From an uncultured bacterium (GTDB lineage: Bacteria > Muiribacteriota > Ozemobacteria > Ozemobacterales > Ozemobacteraceae): a stretch of DNA of 64,000 nucleotides. Both the position numbers and the translations under genes were made by a program. The notes below the pieces were generated by a model. It did no database searches, was not told the origin of the DNA, and saw only the letters and a list, made by a program, of their open reading frames with translations. The stretch covers positions 18,776-82,775 of the forward strand of contig ONIU01000002.1 in assembly GCA_900317935.1 (NCBI GenBank). Direction: 5' to 3'. This document shows, in pieces, positions 45,798-54,267 of the stretch; position 1 is the stretch's first letter, and every line of letters begins with the position of its first letter.

Positions 45798-46029
45798 GAC
45801 TTCCTCGAAACTATAATTAAATTTATTGGCGTAACTATATCGTAAAAGCAAAGTAAACGCAAACTTTTTCTTATGTATATAACCTACTAATCCAAATTCT
45901 TAACTATGCATTCGCGGTTACCGTAAGTTAACAGATTTTCTTTGAATAAAGAATAAAACAATTAGTTCCTTCGTAAAAATTGTCCCTATTTCAGGATAGC
46001 GGTGATTTTTCACACATAATAATTCTAAA

Positions 46030-46668
46030 TTATAAAGGAGATATGATAAACCCCCTATTTTTTTTTGTAGTAATAACACCCCCCATAGTATACACGACTG
46101 AAGAATCTTTTGACTGAGAAGCAATAATTGAGCGTTTTAATTCGCCTTTTTTAAACCGACAACCCATTGTTTTAGACAATAAATCACCCAACTTATTAAT
46201 ATCTTCAAATTTAAACACATAATTAACCATCATTGTAGTAGCAAATCTTCTGAATACTAATGGTTGCTGCTTTAATGCAAAAACCAAATCATATGAATAA
46301 TACTTTCCCCCTTGCTTTGTCCTTTCCTCATAACACTCAACACCAATAATATTAATATCAGTAAAATCACAAAATAATCTTTTGTATGGGATAAAAAATT
46401 TAGTTCCTTCAATAAAAATTTCTTCCTGTGCAATATAAAAAACAAATTTACTTTTAAAACCAAAAGCAAGAAATGTTATTATAAAAGCAACAATCCATAA
46501 AGCGACAAGCTCTGATGTAATTCTTTCATTTACCGTATACATAGAATAAGAAAAGAATGCTAGCAAAAAATCACAAACAATACAAACGCCTGTTAATTGC
46601 TGAAAAGGTTTTGGAGTAACTAATTCGATCTTATCTTCTGTTTGAGTTAAAGGTGAAGTTCCATTCAT
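46030..46668 (-). CDS. Hypothetical protein with two membrane helices (paralog of the protein at 47703)
   Basis: 212 residues. Two hydrophobic helices (about 27-45 and 58-75) are followed by a soluble domain with alternating beta-type residues. It is related to the 205-residue protein two genes upstream: both have a SKF(V/I)F strand, a FFIP motif, Y(Y)xLVF followed by KQP, and a final GDLL/GEEL helix with C-x-FKK. The topology, two helices then a PH-like beta domain, is like that of several small bacterial membrane proteins, but no family is recognised. The gene starts 4 bases after the P-loop gene; AAGGA lies 7 bases upstream of the ATG. Confidence 0.75.
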   Translation of the reverse strand: MNGTSPLTQTEDKIELVTPKPFQQLTGVCIVCDFLLAFFSYSMYTVNERITSELVALWIVAFIITFLAFGFKSKFVFYIAQEEIFIEGTKFFIPYKRLFCDFTDINIIGVECYEERTKQGGKYYSYDLVFALKQQPLVFRRFATTMMVNYVFKFEDINKLGDLLSKTMGCRFKKGELKRSIIASQSKDSSVVYTMGGVITTKKNRGFIISPL

Positions 46669-46672
46669 ATTA

Positions 46673-47632
46673 TTATCCTTTTATATCTAACACTAGCATA
46701 TTTAATTCTTTTCTTAAAAAGCTGCATATTTCGTTACTGTTTAAAATTAAACCAGATGGGGCTTTAGGATTCACAGTTATGCCTACTAAATTAATTGGGT
46801 TTTGAACAAACAATCTGACACCACGTCTGTTTAAATCAGCAAAGACTTGGGGTTCTATCAAAAACCTGGTTCCGTCTTCCCCAATAATGCTTAAACCTTT
46901 CAAATCCAGGTTTAAATTAAATAATTGTTTTATTAACAGAGAAGTAATTGCACCTTTAAAAAATACCGTTTTACTCTCTGCCAGTCTCTCAAATGCTTTG
47001 CTTATCTCATCTTCTTTAAGAGAATCTGCACAATTAGTAATCTTAGAAAAATCAGAATATACAGGTAACGACAATAACTTTGCAAAATGAACTGTTTCAA
47101 CAACCAATTTATCTATATTATGGGAAAAAGCTGCTCCGGTTGCCAATATACAAGCATCAGAAAAAGCAATCGCTGCTGTTGATTTTCTGCTTAACGCCCC
47201 ATCTATAAATATTTGTTCTGCACCAAAGTCTTTCAGCTGCCTTACAGTATCTTCCATTTGACTTCTAGTTGAAGGCCCAGCTATTTGAGCATAACCGTCA
47301 CTTAAGGCTTTTACTATAAGAACTTCACCCATAGGAGAATTGAAGCCTGTATAAGCCAACAATTCTTTGGTAAAATCACAGTATGGAAGCAAACCATCAG
47401 CGGTAGCTATTAATGTTCCCCTTTTAACATAAATTTCAGGTTTTTCTGTACCAGTAACCTGGTCTGAAGACTCCCCATCGTAGCCAATAGAAGTTATACC
47501 TCTAATTTTATTAGAATTTTCCGATAAAATACAATTCAAAACACTAGTTTTACCAGTGTTCTTTGCCATACCAGTAATAGCTATGCATTTATACTGATTT
47601 ATTTTTTCTATAAAGTCATTTCGATAATTCAT
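46673..47632 (-). CDS. kamB: P-loop NTPase, KamB-like putative aminomutase reactivase subunit
   Basis: 319 residues. The N-terminus has a Walker A motif, GMAKNTGKTS, near residues 21-30. Next come GITSIGYDGE and TEKPEIYVKRGTLIATA, a pattern I associate with the P-loop proteins of lysine and ornithine aminomutase clusters (KamB-type). IFIDGALSRK supplies a Walker B-like strand. KamB with KamC is proposed to reactivate adenosylcobalamin-dependent lysine 5,6-aminomutase. The gene lies about 750 bases downstream of kamA on the same strand, but a hairpin and a small membrane-protein gene lie between. Neither kamC nor kamDE is in the window. The assignment rests on motif memory and context, so the symbol is tentative. 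Confidence 0.6.
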   Translation of the reverse strand: MNYRNDFIEKINQYKCIAITGMAKNTGKTSVLNCILSENSNKIRGITSIGYDGESSDQVTGTEKPEIYVKRGTLIATADGLLPYCDFTKELLAYTGFNSPMGEVLIVKALSDGYAQIAGPSTRSQMEDTVRQLKDFGAEQIFIDGALSRKSTAAIAFSDACILATGAAFSHNIDKLVVETVHFAKLLSLPVYSDFSKITNCADSLKEDEISKAFERLAESKTVFFKGAITSLLIKQLFNLNLDLKGLSIIGEDGTRFLIEPQVFADLNRRGVRLFVQNPINLVGITVNPKAPSGLILNSNEICSFLRKELNMLVLDIKG

Positions 47633-47702
47633 GATTTTATTACATCAAGTTTTACTAGAACAAAGATTAACAACAGTGAAAATAACAGGACAAATACAAT
47701 CT

Positions 47703-48320
47703 TTATCTTCTGTTGATATATATATCTTTTTTAAACTCACACTCTATAGCTTGACTTAATTCTTCACCCATTATTATTAAATCATTTAAATCCAATGCTA
47801 AATAATATCCTAGTGTATTGGTTAACTGAATAAAATCATATGGTTGCTTTTTTGTCACAAAAACTAAATAATATGTGAGTTTTGTTTTATATCCTTTTTC
47901 TATTTGTTTAATGTTCAACAAGTCTTTAAAAATATCAATACTATTATCAATATCTTTAATACAATTGATTGTTAGGTATGATATATCTCTGAAATTGCAT
48001 ATATCTGTTGTAGTAGAAGGAATAAAGAAAAATAAATCTACCCTATATACTTTTCTTAATTTTTTATCAAAAATAAATTTACTATTCAAAGAAAAAACAT
48101 AAAAAAAACAAAAAATAAGTAAAAATATCATAAATATAGTAGTAATTTTTGTAAGCCTAATAACAGCCCCATTACCATCAGCGAAATTAGCTAAAAATAT
48201 ATAGCCAAAAATAAAAATAATATTTATAACACAGCAAGAAATAATTTTTTGAACTATAAAGCTTGGAGGCTTTAGTGTTATTTTATCCCTGTCATTTATT
48301 AAAATTGATTTCCCGAACAT
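47703..48320 (-). CDS. Hypothetical protein with two membrane helices (paralog of the protein at 46030)
   Basis: 205 residues with two strongly hydrophobic helices at about 22-45 and 56-78, then a soluble domain of about 120 residues. It shares the pattern SKFIF...FFFIP...YYLVFVTKKQP...GEELSQAIECEFKK with the protein at 46030, so the two are diverged duplicates on either side of the P-loop gene. A GAGAG tract precedes the ATG. No family is recognised, and a role in lysine metabolism is not implied by sequence. The region is very AT-rich, which fits a membrane protein in this genome. Confidence 0.72.
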   Translation of the reverse strand: MFGKSILINDRDKITLKPPSFIVQKIISCCVINIIFIFGYIFLANFADGNGAVIRLTKITTIFMIFLLIFCFFYVFSLNSKFIFDKKLRKVYRVDLFFFIPSTTTDICNFRDISYLTINCIKDIDNSIDIFKDLLNIKQIEKGYKTKLTYYLVFVTKKQPYDFIQLTNTLGYYLALDLNDLIIMGEELSQAIECEFKKDIYINRR

Positions 48321-48333
48321 AGATACTCTCTCT

Positions 48334-48379
48334 AAAACTTATAAAAGCCTCCTGTTGAAGAGAGGCTTTTATAAGTTTT
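48334..48379 (-). terminator. Long hairpin after kamA
   Basis: A perfect 18-base stem (AAAACTTATAAAAGCCTC and its complement) with a 10-base loop, followed on the minus strand by TTTTAGA. It begins 12 bases after the kamA stop and ends 14 bases before the next gene, so it probably reduces read-through into the two membrane proteins and the KamB-like gene. Confidence 0.75.
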
Positions 48380-48390
48380 CTATTATGTGT

Positions 48391-49782
48391 TTATGCTATT
48401 GTTTTAGACTTTGTTGTTTTCTTTCTAGTTGCAGCTTTAGGAGCAGTAACTTTCTTTGCACATGGCTTTCTAACTGCTGATTTCTTGTTTGCAATAGTAG
48501 AAATGCTGTTCACACATTCCTGAATTTTAGCAGCCTTTTTATTGGCTTCAGTACGTTTCTTGCGTTCCAGACCTTCTGGTTCAAGGCAAATCTTGCCGTA
48601 ATGCAAGCCTGCAACACCATCTATTTCTTTCTGTTTGCGACAGTCTTCACAGTCACAATGGAACCTATAGTTATGAGGTTCGTCATAACAGGTTATAACG
48701 CCTTCGTAATTTCTTAATACAGTCTTTTCATAACCAGTAGAAATCAGATAATTTGGCATTACAGGAACTTTGCCGCCACCGCCTGGTGCGTCAACTACAA
48801 ATGTTGGAATACAAAGACCAGAAGTATGGCCTCTTAAACCTTCGATAATTTCAATTCCCTTAGCTACTGGGGTTCTGAAATGAGAAAGGCCGAAAGACAA
48901 ATCGCATTGATAAATGTAATAAGGTCTAACTCTGATTCTAACCAGTTCATGAACCAATTTAGCCATTACGTGAACACAGTCATTGACACCGGCAAGCAAA
49001 ACAGATTGATTGCCCAAAGGAATACCTGCATAACTTAACAATTCACAGGCTCTTTCTGAATCCTTTGTAATTTCGTTTGGATGATTGAAATGAGTATTTA
49101 TCCAGATTGTATGATACTTCTTAAGCATATTGCACAATTCTGGAGTAATTCTTTGAGGAAGAACAACTGGAGTTCTTGTGCCAATTCTGATAATTTCTAC
49201 ATGTTTGATATCACGCAGTTTCTTTAATATTCTTTCCAACTTAGCATCATCAAGCAATAATGGGTCACCGCCAGAAACAACAACGTCACGAACTTCTTCA
49301 TGAGCCCTGATATATTCAATAGCTTTATCTACATTTCTTTCTGGCATTGCACAGTCTTTCTGACCGGCAAAACGTCTTCTGGTGCAGTGACGGCAATACA
49401 TAGAGCACTGGTCTGTTACGAGCAGAAGAACTCTGTCTGGATATCTGTGAGTAAGCCCTGGAACAGGAGAATCACCATCTTCATGAAGCGGGTCTAACAA
49501 ATCTGCTGGTGAACGGTAAAGTTCGTTAGCTGTTGGAATAGCCTGCTTTCTTATTGGGTCATTGGGATTATCCAAATCAATGAGACTTAAATAATATGGT
49601 GTAATAGCCATACGAAGAGTACCTAAGCAGTCTCTTATGCCTTCTTCTTCTTCATAACTTAGATTAACATATTTTTTCAGGTCTTCTAAGGTTTCTATTC
49701 TGTTTCTGACCTGCCATTTCCAGTCGTTCCAATCTTTATCAGGAACATTGATAAACAAACCATTTTTTCTGCATCTATTCAT
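48391..49782 (-). CDS. kamA: Lysine 2,3-aminomutase with a basic C-terminal tail
   Basis: 463 residues. The enzyme converts L-lysine to L-beta-lysine, the first step of lysine fermentation, using a [4Fe-4S] cluster, SAM and PLP. The radical-SAM cysteines are C126, C130 and C133 (CSMYCRHC), the SAM motif GGDPLLL follows, and the PLP lysine is K338 in DAPGGGGKVP. The C-terminal region with HCDCEDCRKQ matches the zinc site of the family. The known clostridial enzyme has 416 residues; here about 30 extra residues at the end (434-463) are rich in Lys, Arg, Ala and Thr, like a histone H1-type tail. The gene is 21 bases downstream of kdd and ends before a strong hairpin. Confidence 0.95.
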   Translation of the reverse strand: MNRCRKNGLFINVPDKDWNDWKWQVRNRIETLEDLKKYVNLSYEEEEGIRDCLGTLRMAITPYYLSLIDLDNPNDPIRKQAIPTANELYRSPADLLDPLHEDGDSPVPGLTHRYPDRVLLLVTDQCSMYCRHCTRRRFAGQKDCAMPERNVDKAIEYIRAHEEVRDVVVSGGDPLLLDDAKLERILKKLRDIKHVEIIRIGTRTPVVLPQRITPELCNMLKKYHTIWINTHFNHPNEITKDSERACELLSYAGIPLGNQSVLLAGVNDCVHVMAKLVHELVRIRVRPYYIYQCDLSFGLSHFRTPVAKGIEIIEGLRGHTSGLCIPTFVVDAPGGGGKVPVMPNYLISTGYEKTVLRNYEGVITCYDEPHNYRFHCDCEDCRKQKEIDGVAGLHYGKICLEPEGLERKKRTEANKKAAKIQECVNSISTIANKKSAVRKPCAKKVTAPKAATRKKTTKSKTIA

Positions 49783-49803
49783 TCAATCATCCCTCCGCCC
49801 AAA

Positions 49804-50847
49804 TCAAACATACTTTTCATCGAAAAGCTTACGAATCTTAGCGTTTTCTCTCAGTACATTCAAAGTAATTTCTGCGTGATCTTTTGCATAGCCGTTACCA
49901 ATAATCATGTTAACGTCTTTACCAACGCCTTCAGCGCCAAGAGCGGCCTTTGTAAAGCTTGTTGCCATCGAGAAGAAGTAAACAATACCATTTTCTCTAA
50001 CTGGCAGAATTGCTGACATTTCACAGTTTTCAACATTAACACAGCAGATAGAAACATCGTATTCTTTTCCGCCGTTGGCTTCAAGAGCTTTTTCTAATAC
50101 ATTAACCGGTTCTGTGCAGGAAGCAACTATAACTTTGTTGTAAACGCCCAGTTCCATAAGGCCAGCAACCTGTGCAGGATTGCGGACTACGCCCACAACA
50201 TTCCCTGTTGGACCAACAGCTTTAAGAGCTTCATAACCGCAGAGAACACCTGATTTACCATTTGCGCCAAGAATAAGAACAGAGTCACCTTTCTTTGGAA
50301 GTCTGCGAGCCTGTGCAGGAGCACCAGCAACGTCAAGTGCGGCTAATGCCAAAGCTTCACTCATATCATCTGGAAGCTTTGCATAAATACCACTTTCAAA
50401 TAAAACAGCCTGACCTTCGATATCAACTCTGTCGATTTCAGGGTGAATAGCTTTGATCTTATTGATTTTGAGAGGAGTTAAAGAAAGAGAAACCAAAGAA
50501 GCAATCTTGTCGCCGACTTTGATTTTAACTTTGTCAACCAAATCTTCGCCTATATAAGCAACTTTGCCGATGAACATTCCGCCTGAACCAGTAACAGGAT
50601 TCTGCTGTTTACCACGTTCAGCAACGATATTCATAATCATCTGACCGATTTTTTCAACATCATGACCGCAGGCTTCATCAATCTGTGTAAAAGAAGCAGA
50701 GTCAATATTCAAAGAAATAACATCACAAATAATTTCGTTTGAATAACGCTTAGTCATGTCGTTGTCTATTTTATAAGCAGCCTGAGTTAATACACCCTTT
50801 GGCTCAATAACTCTATGGGTACCGTATTTATTTCCTTTTAGTGCCAT
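49804..50847 (-). CDS. kdd: L-erythro-3,5-diaminohexanoate dehydrogenase
   Basis: 347 residues from the ATG at 50847. Kdd oxidatively deaminates 3,5-diaminohexanoate to 5-amino-3-oxohexanoate using NAD+. The N-terminal motif NKYGTHRVIEPKGVLTQAA and the central nucleotide-binding motif VLILGANGKSG are typical, with a second Rossmann part around GVVRNPAQVAGLMELG. AGGAG lies 8 bases before this ATG; another ATG two codons earlier has only 2 bases of spacing. The gene is directly upstream of kamA (21 bases) in the same operon, which supports the assignment. No signal peptide is present. Confidence 0.93.
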   Translation of the reverse strand: MALKGNKYGTHRVIEPKGVLTQAAYKIDNDMTKRYSNEIICDVISLNIDSASFTQIDEACGHDVEKIGQMIMNIVAERGKQQNPVTGSGGMFIGKVAYIGEDLVDKVKIKVGDKIASLVSLSLTPLKINKIKAIHPEIDRVDIEGQAVLFESGIYAKLPDDMSEALALAALDVAGAPAQARRLPKKGDSVLILGANGKSGVLCGYEALKAVGPTGNVVGVVRNPAQVAGLMELGVYNKVIVASCTEPVNVLEKALEANGGKEYDVSICCVNVENCEMSAILPVRENGIVYFFSMATSFTKAALGAEGVGKDVNMIIGNGYAKDHAEITLNVLRENAKIRKLFDEKYV

Positions 50848-51030
50848 TATCATCTCTCCTTGCCTTTATTCATAAGATATAAAACCGAAGGTATAAGATT
50901 TAAGACTGAAGATATAAGAAATATTTAACCTTTTGTCTCTATTTTTGGTCTTATATCTCAAATTATGGTCTTATGTCTTCCTTAAAACATCATTCTAGCA
51001 ATAGAAAAAATGATAGTCAACAAAACTTTA

Positions 51031-52545
51031 TTATTTGTTTTTTCTTCTTTTATTCCACTTTATTGCATGAATTTCTAAAAGAACTACTACAAGTCCAACA
51101 ATTAAACTTATAGCCCAATTTTTAGTATAGCCAGCCACAATATAACCAATAATACAACCAACAAGAGGAATTAATGCATACTGCATCTGAGTTGATACGT
51201 GATTCATGTGATAGCACTGAGCTCCAGCCGATGACATAATCGTTGTATCAGAAATCGGAGAAACATGATCGCCGCAAACAGAACCAGCCAATATAGCGGA
51301 AACACTAATAATCATCATCTGTTGCTGTGATGGGTCTTTAAATAGTAATACAGCTAACGGAACCAAGATTGCAAAAGTTCCCCAAGAGGTACCAGTAGAA
51401 AAAGATACAAAAACAGATATTAAGAATAGTATTAATGGAGTAAAAGAAGACATTAAAATACTCTCTGTCATAAAAGAACCAATAAAATTACCTAACCCCA
51501 AAGCAGATGTAATACCTTTTAATGTCCAGGCAAGAGTCAGAATCAAAACAGCCGGAGCCATAGCTTTTATGCCTTCAGAAAAAGAATCAGTATATTCTTT
51601 AAATGTTAAAACCTTTCTAGAAATATAGTAAATGAACATAACCAGCATGGTTATAAAAGTTCCAAAAATAAGACTAACAGGAGAATCACATTGGGAAAAA
51701 GCTTCTGCTACTGTTGTTCCTCCATTTAATAAACCGGTATAAATCATACCCCCAACAGAACAAATTACTAAAATAATTATTGGGAAAACCAAATCAGATA
51801 TTGTTCCACGAGAGTTTTCACATTCTTTTTCAGATTCTTTAAAATCCTCAGCATGGTCTGTAAATAAATCTCCAGCCTCTGCATTGCGTTCATGCTTTTC
51901 CATTAGACCAAAATCAAAGCCGATAACAATAAGATATAAAACAGTAAATATAGTTAAAAACGCATAAAGATTAAAAGGTATAGTTTTTATGAATAACTGA
52001 AAACCAGGTATTGGTGATTCTTTTGGGACATAAGAACTAATAACTGCCGCCCAGCTTGATATAGGTGCAATAATACATATTGGAGCTGTCGTAGAATCAA
52101 TCAGATAGGCTAATTTTGCTCTTGAAATTTTATTTTTATCAGTTACAGGCCTCATCACAGAGCCTATAGTCAGACAGTTAAAATAATCATCTATAAAAAT
52201 AATAATTCCAAGAAGAGCAGTAGCAAATAGAGATGATTTTCTTGTTTTCAGTTTTTGTAATGCAAATTTTCCGTAAGCTTGCGAACCACCTGATTTTTTC
52301 AATAAAACTGCAATCATGCCAAGCATCAGGGTAAAAATAATAACTTTTATATCCAGATTCTTTTCCATCATAGTAAAAAAGGTATCAAAAGTGCCCCATA
52401 AATCAAAGTTAGCATATAGGAAAGCTCCTAAAAAAGCCCCAATAAATAGAGAGCTATATACTTCTTTGGTAACAAAAGCCAGTATAATTGCCAAAAGAGG
52501 TGGTATTATGGAATACCATGTTCCAAAAAACATAGAACTGCTCAT
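51031..52545 (-). CDS. nhaC: NhaC-type Na+/H+ antiporter or lysine-locus permease
   Basis: 504 residues with about 11 membrane helices. The motifs IDDYFNCLTIGSVMRPVTD, APICIIAPISSWAA, FSTGTSWGTFAILVPLA and GSVCGDHVSPISDTT are characteristic of the NhaC / ion transporter family. In lysine-fermenting bacteria a member of this family sits in the kam cluster and may carry lysine or balance sodium, so the substrate here is not certain. The start is placed at 52545, where AAGGTAGG lies just upstream and the protein begins MSSSMFFGTW; an in-frame codon 18 positions earlier has no ribosome site. The gene is about 180 bases upstream of kdd, with decayed TATAAGA repeats between. Confidence 0.9.
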   Translation of the reverse strand: MSSSMFFGTWYSIIPPLLAIILAFVTKEVYSSLFIGAFLGAFLYANFDLWGTFDTFFTMMEKNLDIKVIIFTLMLGMIAVLLKKSGGSQAYGKFALQKLKTRKSSLFATALLGIIIFIDDYFNCLTIGSVMRPVTDKNKISRAKLAYLIDSTTAPICIIAPISSWAAVISSYVPKESPIPGFQLFIKTIPFNLYAFLTIFTVLYLIVIGFDFGLMEKHERNAEAGDLFTDHAEDFKESEKECENSRGTISDLVFPIIILVICSVGGMIYTGLLNGGTTVAEAFSQCDSPVSLIFGTFITMLVMFIYYISRKVLTFKEYTDSFSEGIKAMAPAVLILTLAWTLKGITSALGLGNFIGSFMTESILMSSFTPLILFLISVFVSFSTGTSWGTFAILVPLAVLLFKDPSQQQMMIISVSAILAGSVCGDHVSPISDTTIMSSAGAQCYHMNHVSTQMQYALIPLVGCIIGYIVAGYTKNWAISLIVGLVVVLLEIHAIKWNKRRKNK

Positions 52546-52801
52546 ATTGCCTACCTTAATAATAAAATTTGAGCGTGAATTATAAAGCAAAAACAGCAAT
52601 TAATCAATGTTTTAACTGTATTATTATTAATCAAAATGCTTAAATTTATAACATTAAAAGAAAAAAATCATAAACTATTCGATACAATTCTCATCTTAAG
52701 CCCTCTTGTTAAAAAGTTTATGCTTGCTATAAAGTTTTAAGTAATAATTCATAGAATAATATTAAACTTTATTATATTATAGCCTTATAAAGGAATTAAA
52801 A

Positions 52802-53452
52802 ATGCCTAACAGAAACAGAATCGGTTTTACATTAATAGAATTTTTTATTCTTAGTTTTATAATTCTTATTCTATTTGTAATGACACAGCCCAACCATAGA
52901 CCTATATATACAGATGATGAAAGTGAATGTATTAACAATCAGCGTTTATTAAGTGATGCTATAGAATTCTATAAAATTGATTACCCTTCTGAGAAAATAG
53001 AAAATGTTTATCCTGGTTTAGACTATGAAATTTTTGAAAAAAAATTAATAGAAAACAAGTGTCTTCTAAAAGAACCTTTAAAACCTTCTATCAATGGCTG
53101 TTCTTACGGTTATATCAGCAACAATGGCAGTTATACTTTGTTCTGTAATGTTCATGGAACATTTATGCCTGGTCGCCGCAAAAATCAAATTCCTAAGCCC
53201 GAATACGATAAAAGCTTAGAAAAACCATTTTCGCCAAGTTATAATGATTTTAGAAATAAAATCATTTATGAAAAAAAACTAAGTGATGGCTTTAAAAATA
53301 TTGGAACAATAATACTATTTATTTTAATGTTGCCAGCCGGTATTTGTATAAAGATATTAGAAACGATTCCATACTCAATTTATCTGGTTATTATTATTAT
53401 TATTATTTCATGCATTGTTTATCTCTCCAAAATAAACAAACCAAAAAAGTAA
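52802..53452 (+). CDS. Prepilin-like protein with an extra C-terminal membrane helix
   Basis: 216 residues. The N-terminus has a type IV prepilin / pseudopilin cleavage motif, RIGFTLIEFF, with cleavage after Gly8 and Glu at +5, followed by a hydrophobic helix. A pilin-like globular part follows with SECINNQRLLSDAIEFY, a CxxN...L..A...Y pattern common in major pseudopilin-like proteins, and four Cys in total. Unlike ordinary pilins, the end of the protein has one or two further hydrophobic stretches (about 160-180 and 185-205) and a Lys-rich tail. The ribosome site AAAGGA lies 9 bases upstream. The gene is divergent from the antiporter gene and interrupts the lysine cluster. Confidence 0.78.
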   Translation: MPNRNRIGFTLIEFFILSFIILILFVMTQPNHRPIYTDDESECINNQRLLSDAIEFYKIDYPSEKIENVYPGLDYEIFEKKLIENKCLLKEPLKPSINGCSYGYISNNGSYTLFCNVHGTFMPGRRKNQIPKPEYDKSLEKPFSPSYNDFRNKIIYEKKLSDGFKNIGTIILFILMLPAGICIKILETIPYSIYLVIIIIIISCIVYLSKINKPKK

Positions 53453-53620
53453 ATTGATACTTCTTTATCGAACCCAAGATTCCACTGGCTTCATAAAGAT
53501 TATTCTGAAGTTATGAAACGGCTTATTGTTAAAAAATCTAATATCTCAAATGAACTAATAGATATTCTTCCTTTAATAAGGAGTAAGGCTTGCGAATTCT
53601 TTCCTTTTATAATATTGTAA
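53453..53620 (+). pseudogene. Possible gene remnant directly after the prepilin-like gene
   Basis: Directly after the TAA of the prepilin-like gene and in the same frame, 55 codons stay open before another TAA. The translation includes FHWLHKDYSEVMKRLIV and NELIDILPLIRSKACE, which has the composition of a real helical protein. There is no good ribosome site. It may be the tail of a decayed gene, or a former extension of the upstream gene cut off by a new stop. Confidence 0.3.
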
Positions 53621-53654
53621 TCCATCAAAATTTTATATGGAGATTCAGTTCATA

Positions 53655-54221
53655 ATGAAAAAAATTATTCTAAGCCTATTTATAATACTTGTTACTTTAA
53701 CTGTTTTGGGTTGTGGTGGCAATAGTGACAATGCTTTTAAAAATGCAGCTTTCGAAGAAGGCGAAGATGTTGGAGATAGTGCGCAAATACAAAGTGCTCT
53801 TTTTAATAGGCAAAATTGGAAAGTTACTACTGGTTTAAATAGTCAACTACCAGAATATATAGGAAAAATGCTTCAACAAAAAGGGGGTCCTGACCAGACA
53901 AAGATTCTGGTTAATGAAGCCTACTACAATTTCATCAATAATAATCTGACTATAGAAGTATATTGCAAAATAAATGAACAAAGTAGACGATTAAAAATAG
54001 ATTGTGGTCAGGCAAGTGTAGTATATAGCCAACTTTACACAGCAAACGAATGGATTATTAAACTTTACGATGGGAATAATGAAATTAATGAAACTTGGAC
54101 TGGTTCCTATAGCAAAAACCTAATAGAAAACAAATTCTGGAACCCTCAAATATTTTCAGCAAAGATTAATAACAATGTTATTGGCATTATCTTTAATTCC
54201 AATATAAAAATAGAAAAATAA
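53655..54221 (+). CDS. Predicted lipoprotein of unknown function
   Basis: 188 residues from the ATG at 53655. The N-terminus MKKIILSLFIILVTL is a signal peptide ending in the lipobox TVLGC, so the mature protein should start at Cys21 and be lipid-anchored, with GGN after the Cys. The mature part has a short acidic linker and a beta-rich region (NNNLTIEVYCKIN, WIIKLYDGNNEINETW). No family is recognised. GGAGA lies about 11 bases upstream of the chosen ATG; an ATG six codons earlier (53637) would put charged residues before the signal peptide. A terminator follows 12 bases after the stop. Confidence 0.8.
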   Translation: MKKIILSLFIILVTLTVLGCGGNSDNAFKNAAFEEGEDVGDSAQIQSALFNRQNWKVTTGLNSQLPEYIGKMLQQKGGPDQTKILVNEAYYNFINNNLTIEVYCKINEQSRRLKIDCGQASVVYSQLYTANEWIIKLYDGNNEINETWTGSYSKNLIENKFWNPQIFSAKINNNVIGIIFNSNIKIEK

Positions 54222-54232
54222 TTATTACAGTA

Positions 54233-54263
54233 AAAAAGGCTTGGGCTTAGCCCAAGCCTTTTT
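54233..54263. terminator. Bidirectional terminator between the lipoprotein gene and kce
   Basis: A 13-base stem (AAAAAGGCTTGGG and its complement) around CTTAG, with A and T runs on its two sides so that it works for both convergent genes. It starts 12 bases after the lipoprotein stop and ends 4 bases before the kce stop. Confidence 0.88.
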
Positions 54264-54267
54264 CATA

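Noticed and set aside
45918..46124. Minus-strand 68-codon frame overlapping the 212-residue membrane protein
   Set aside because: It overlaps the end of that gene in another frame and has no recognisable features or ribosome site.
50870..51000. Repeated TATAAGA-type sequences between kdd and the antiporter gene, considered as a riboswitch or lysine-responsive leader
   Set aside because: The repeats are short, irregular and have no stable multi-helix fold that I could see; they look like decayed repeats.
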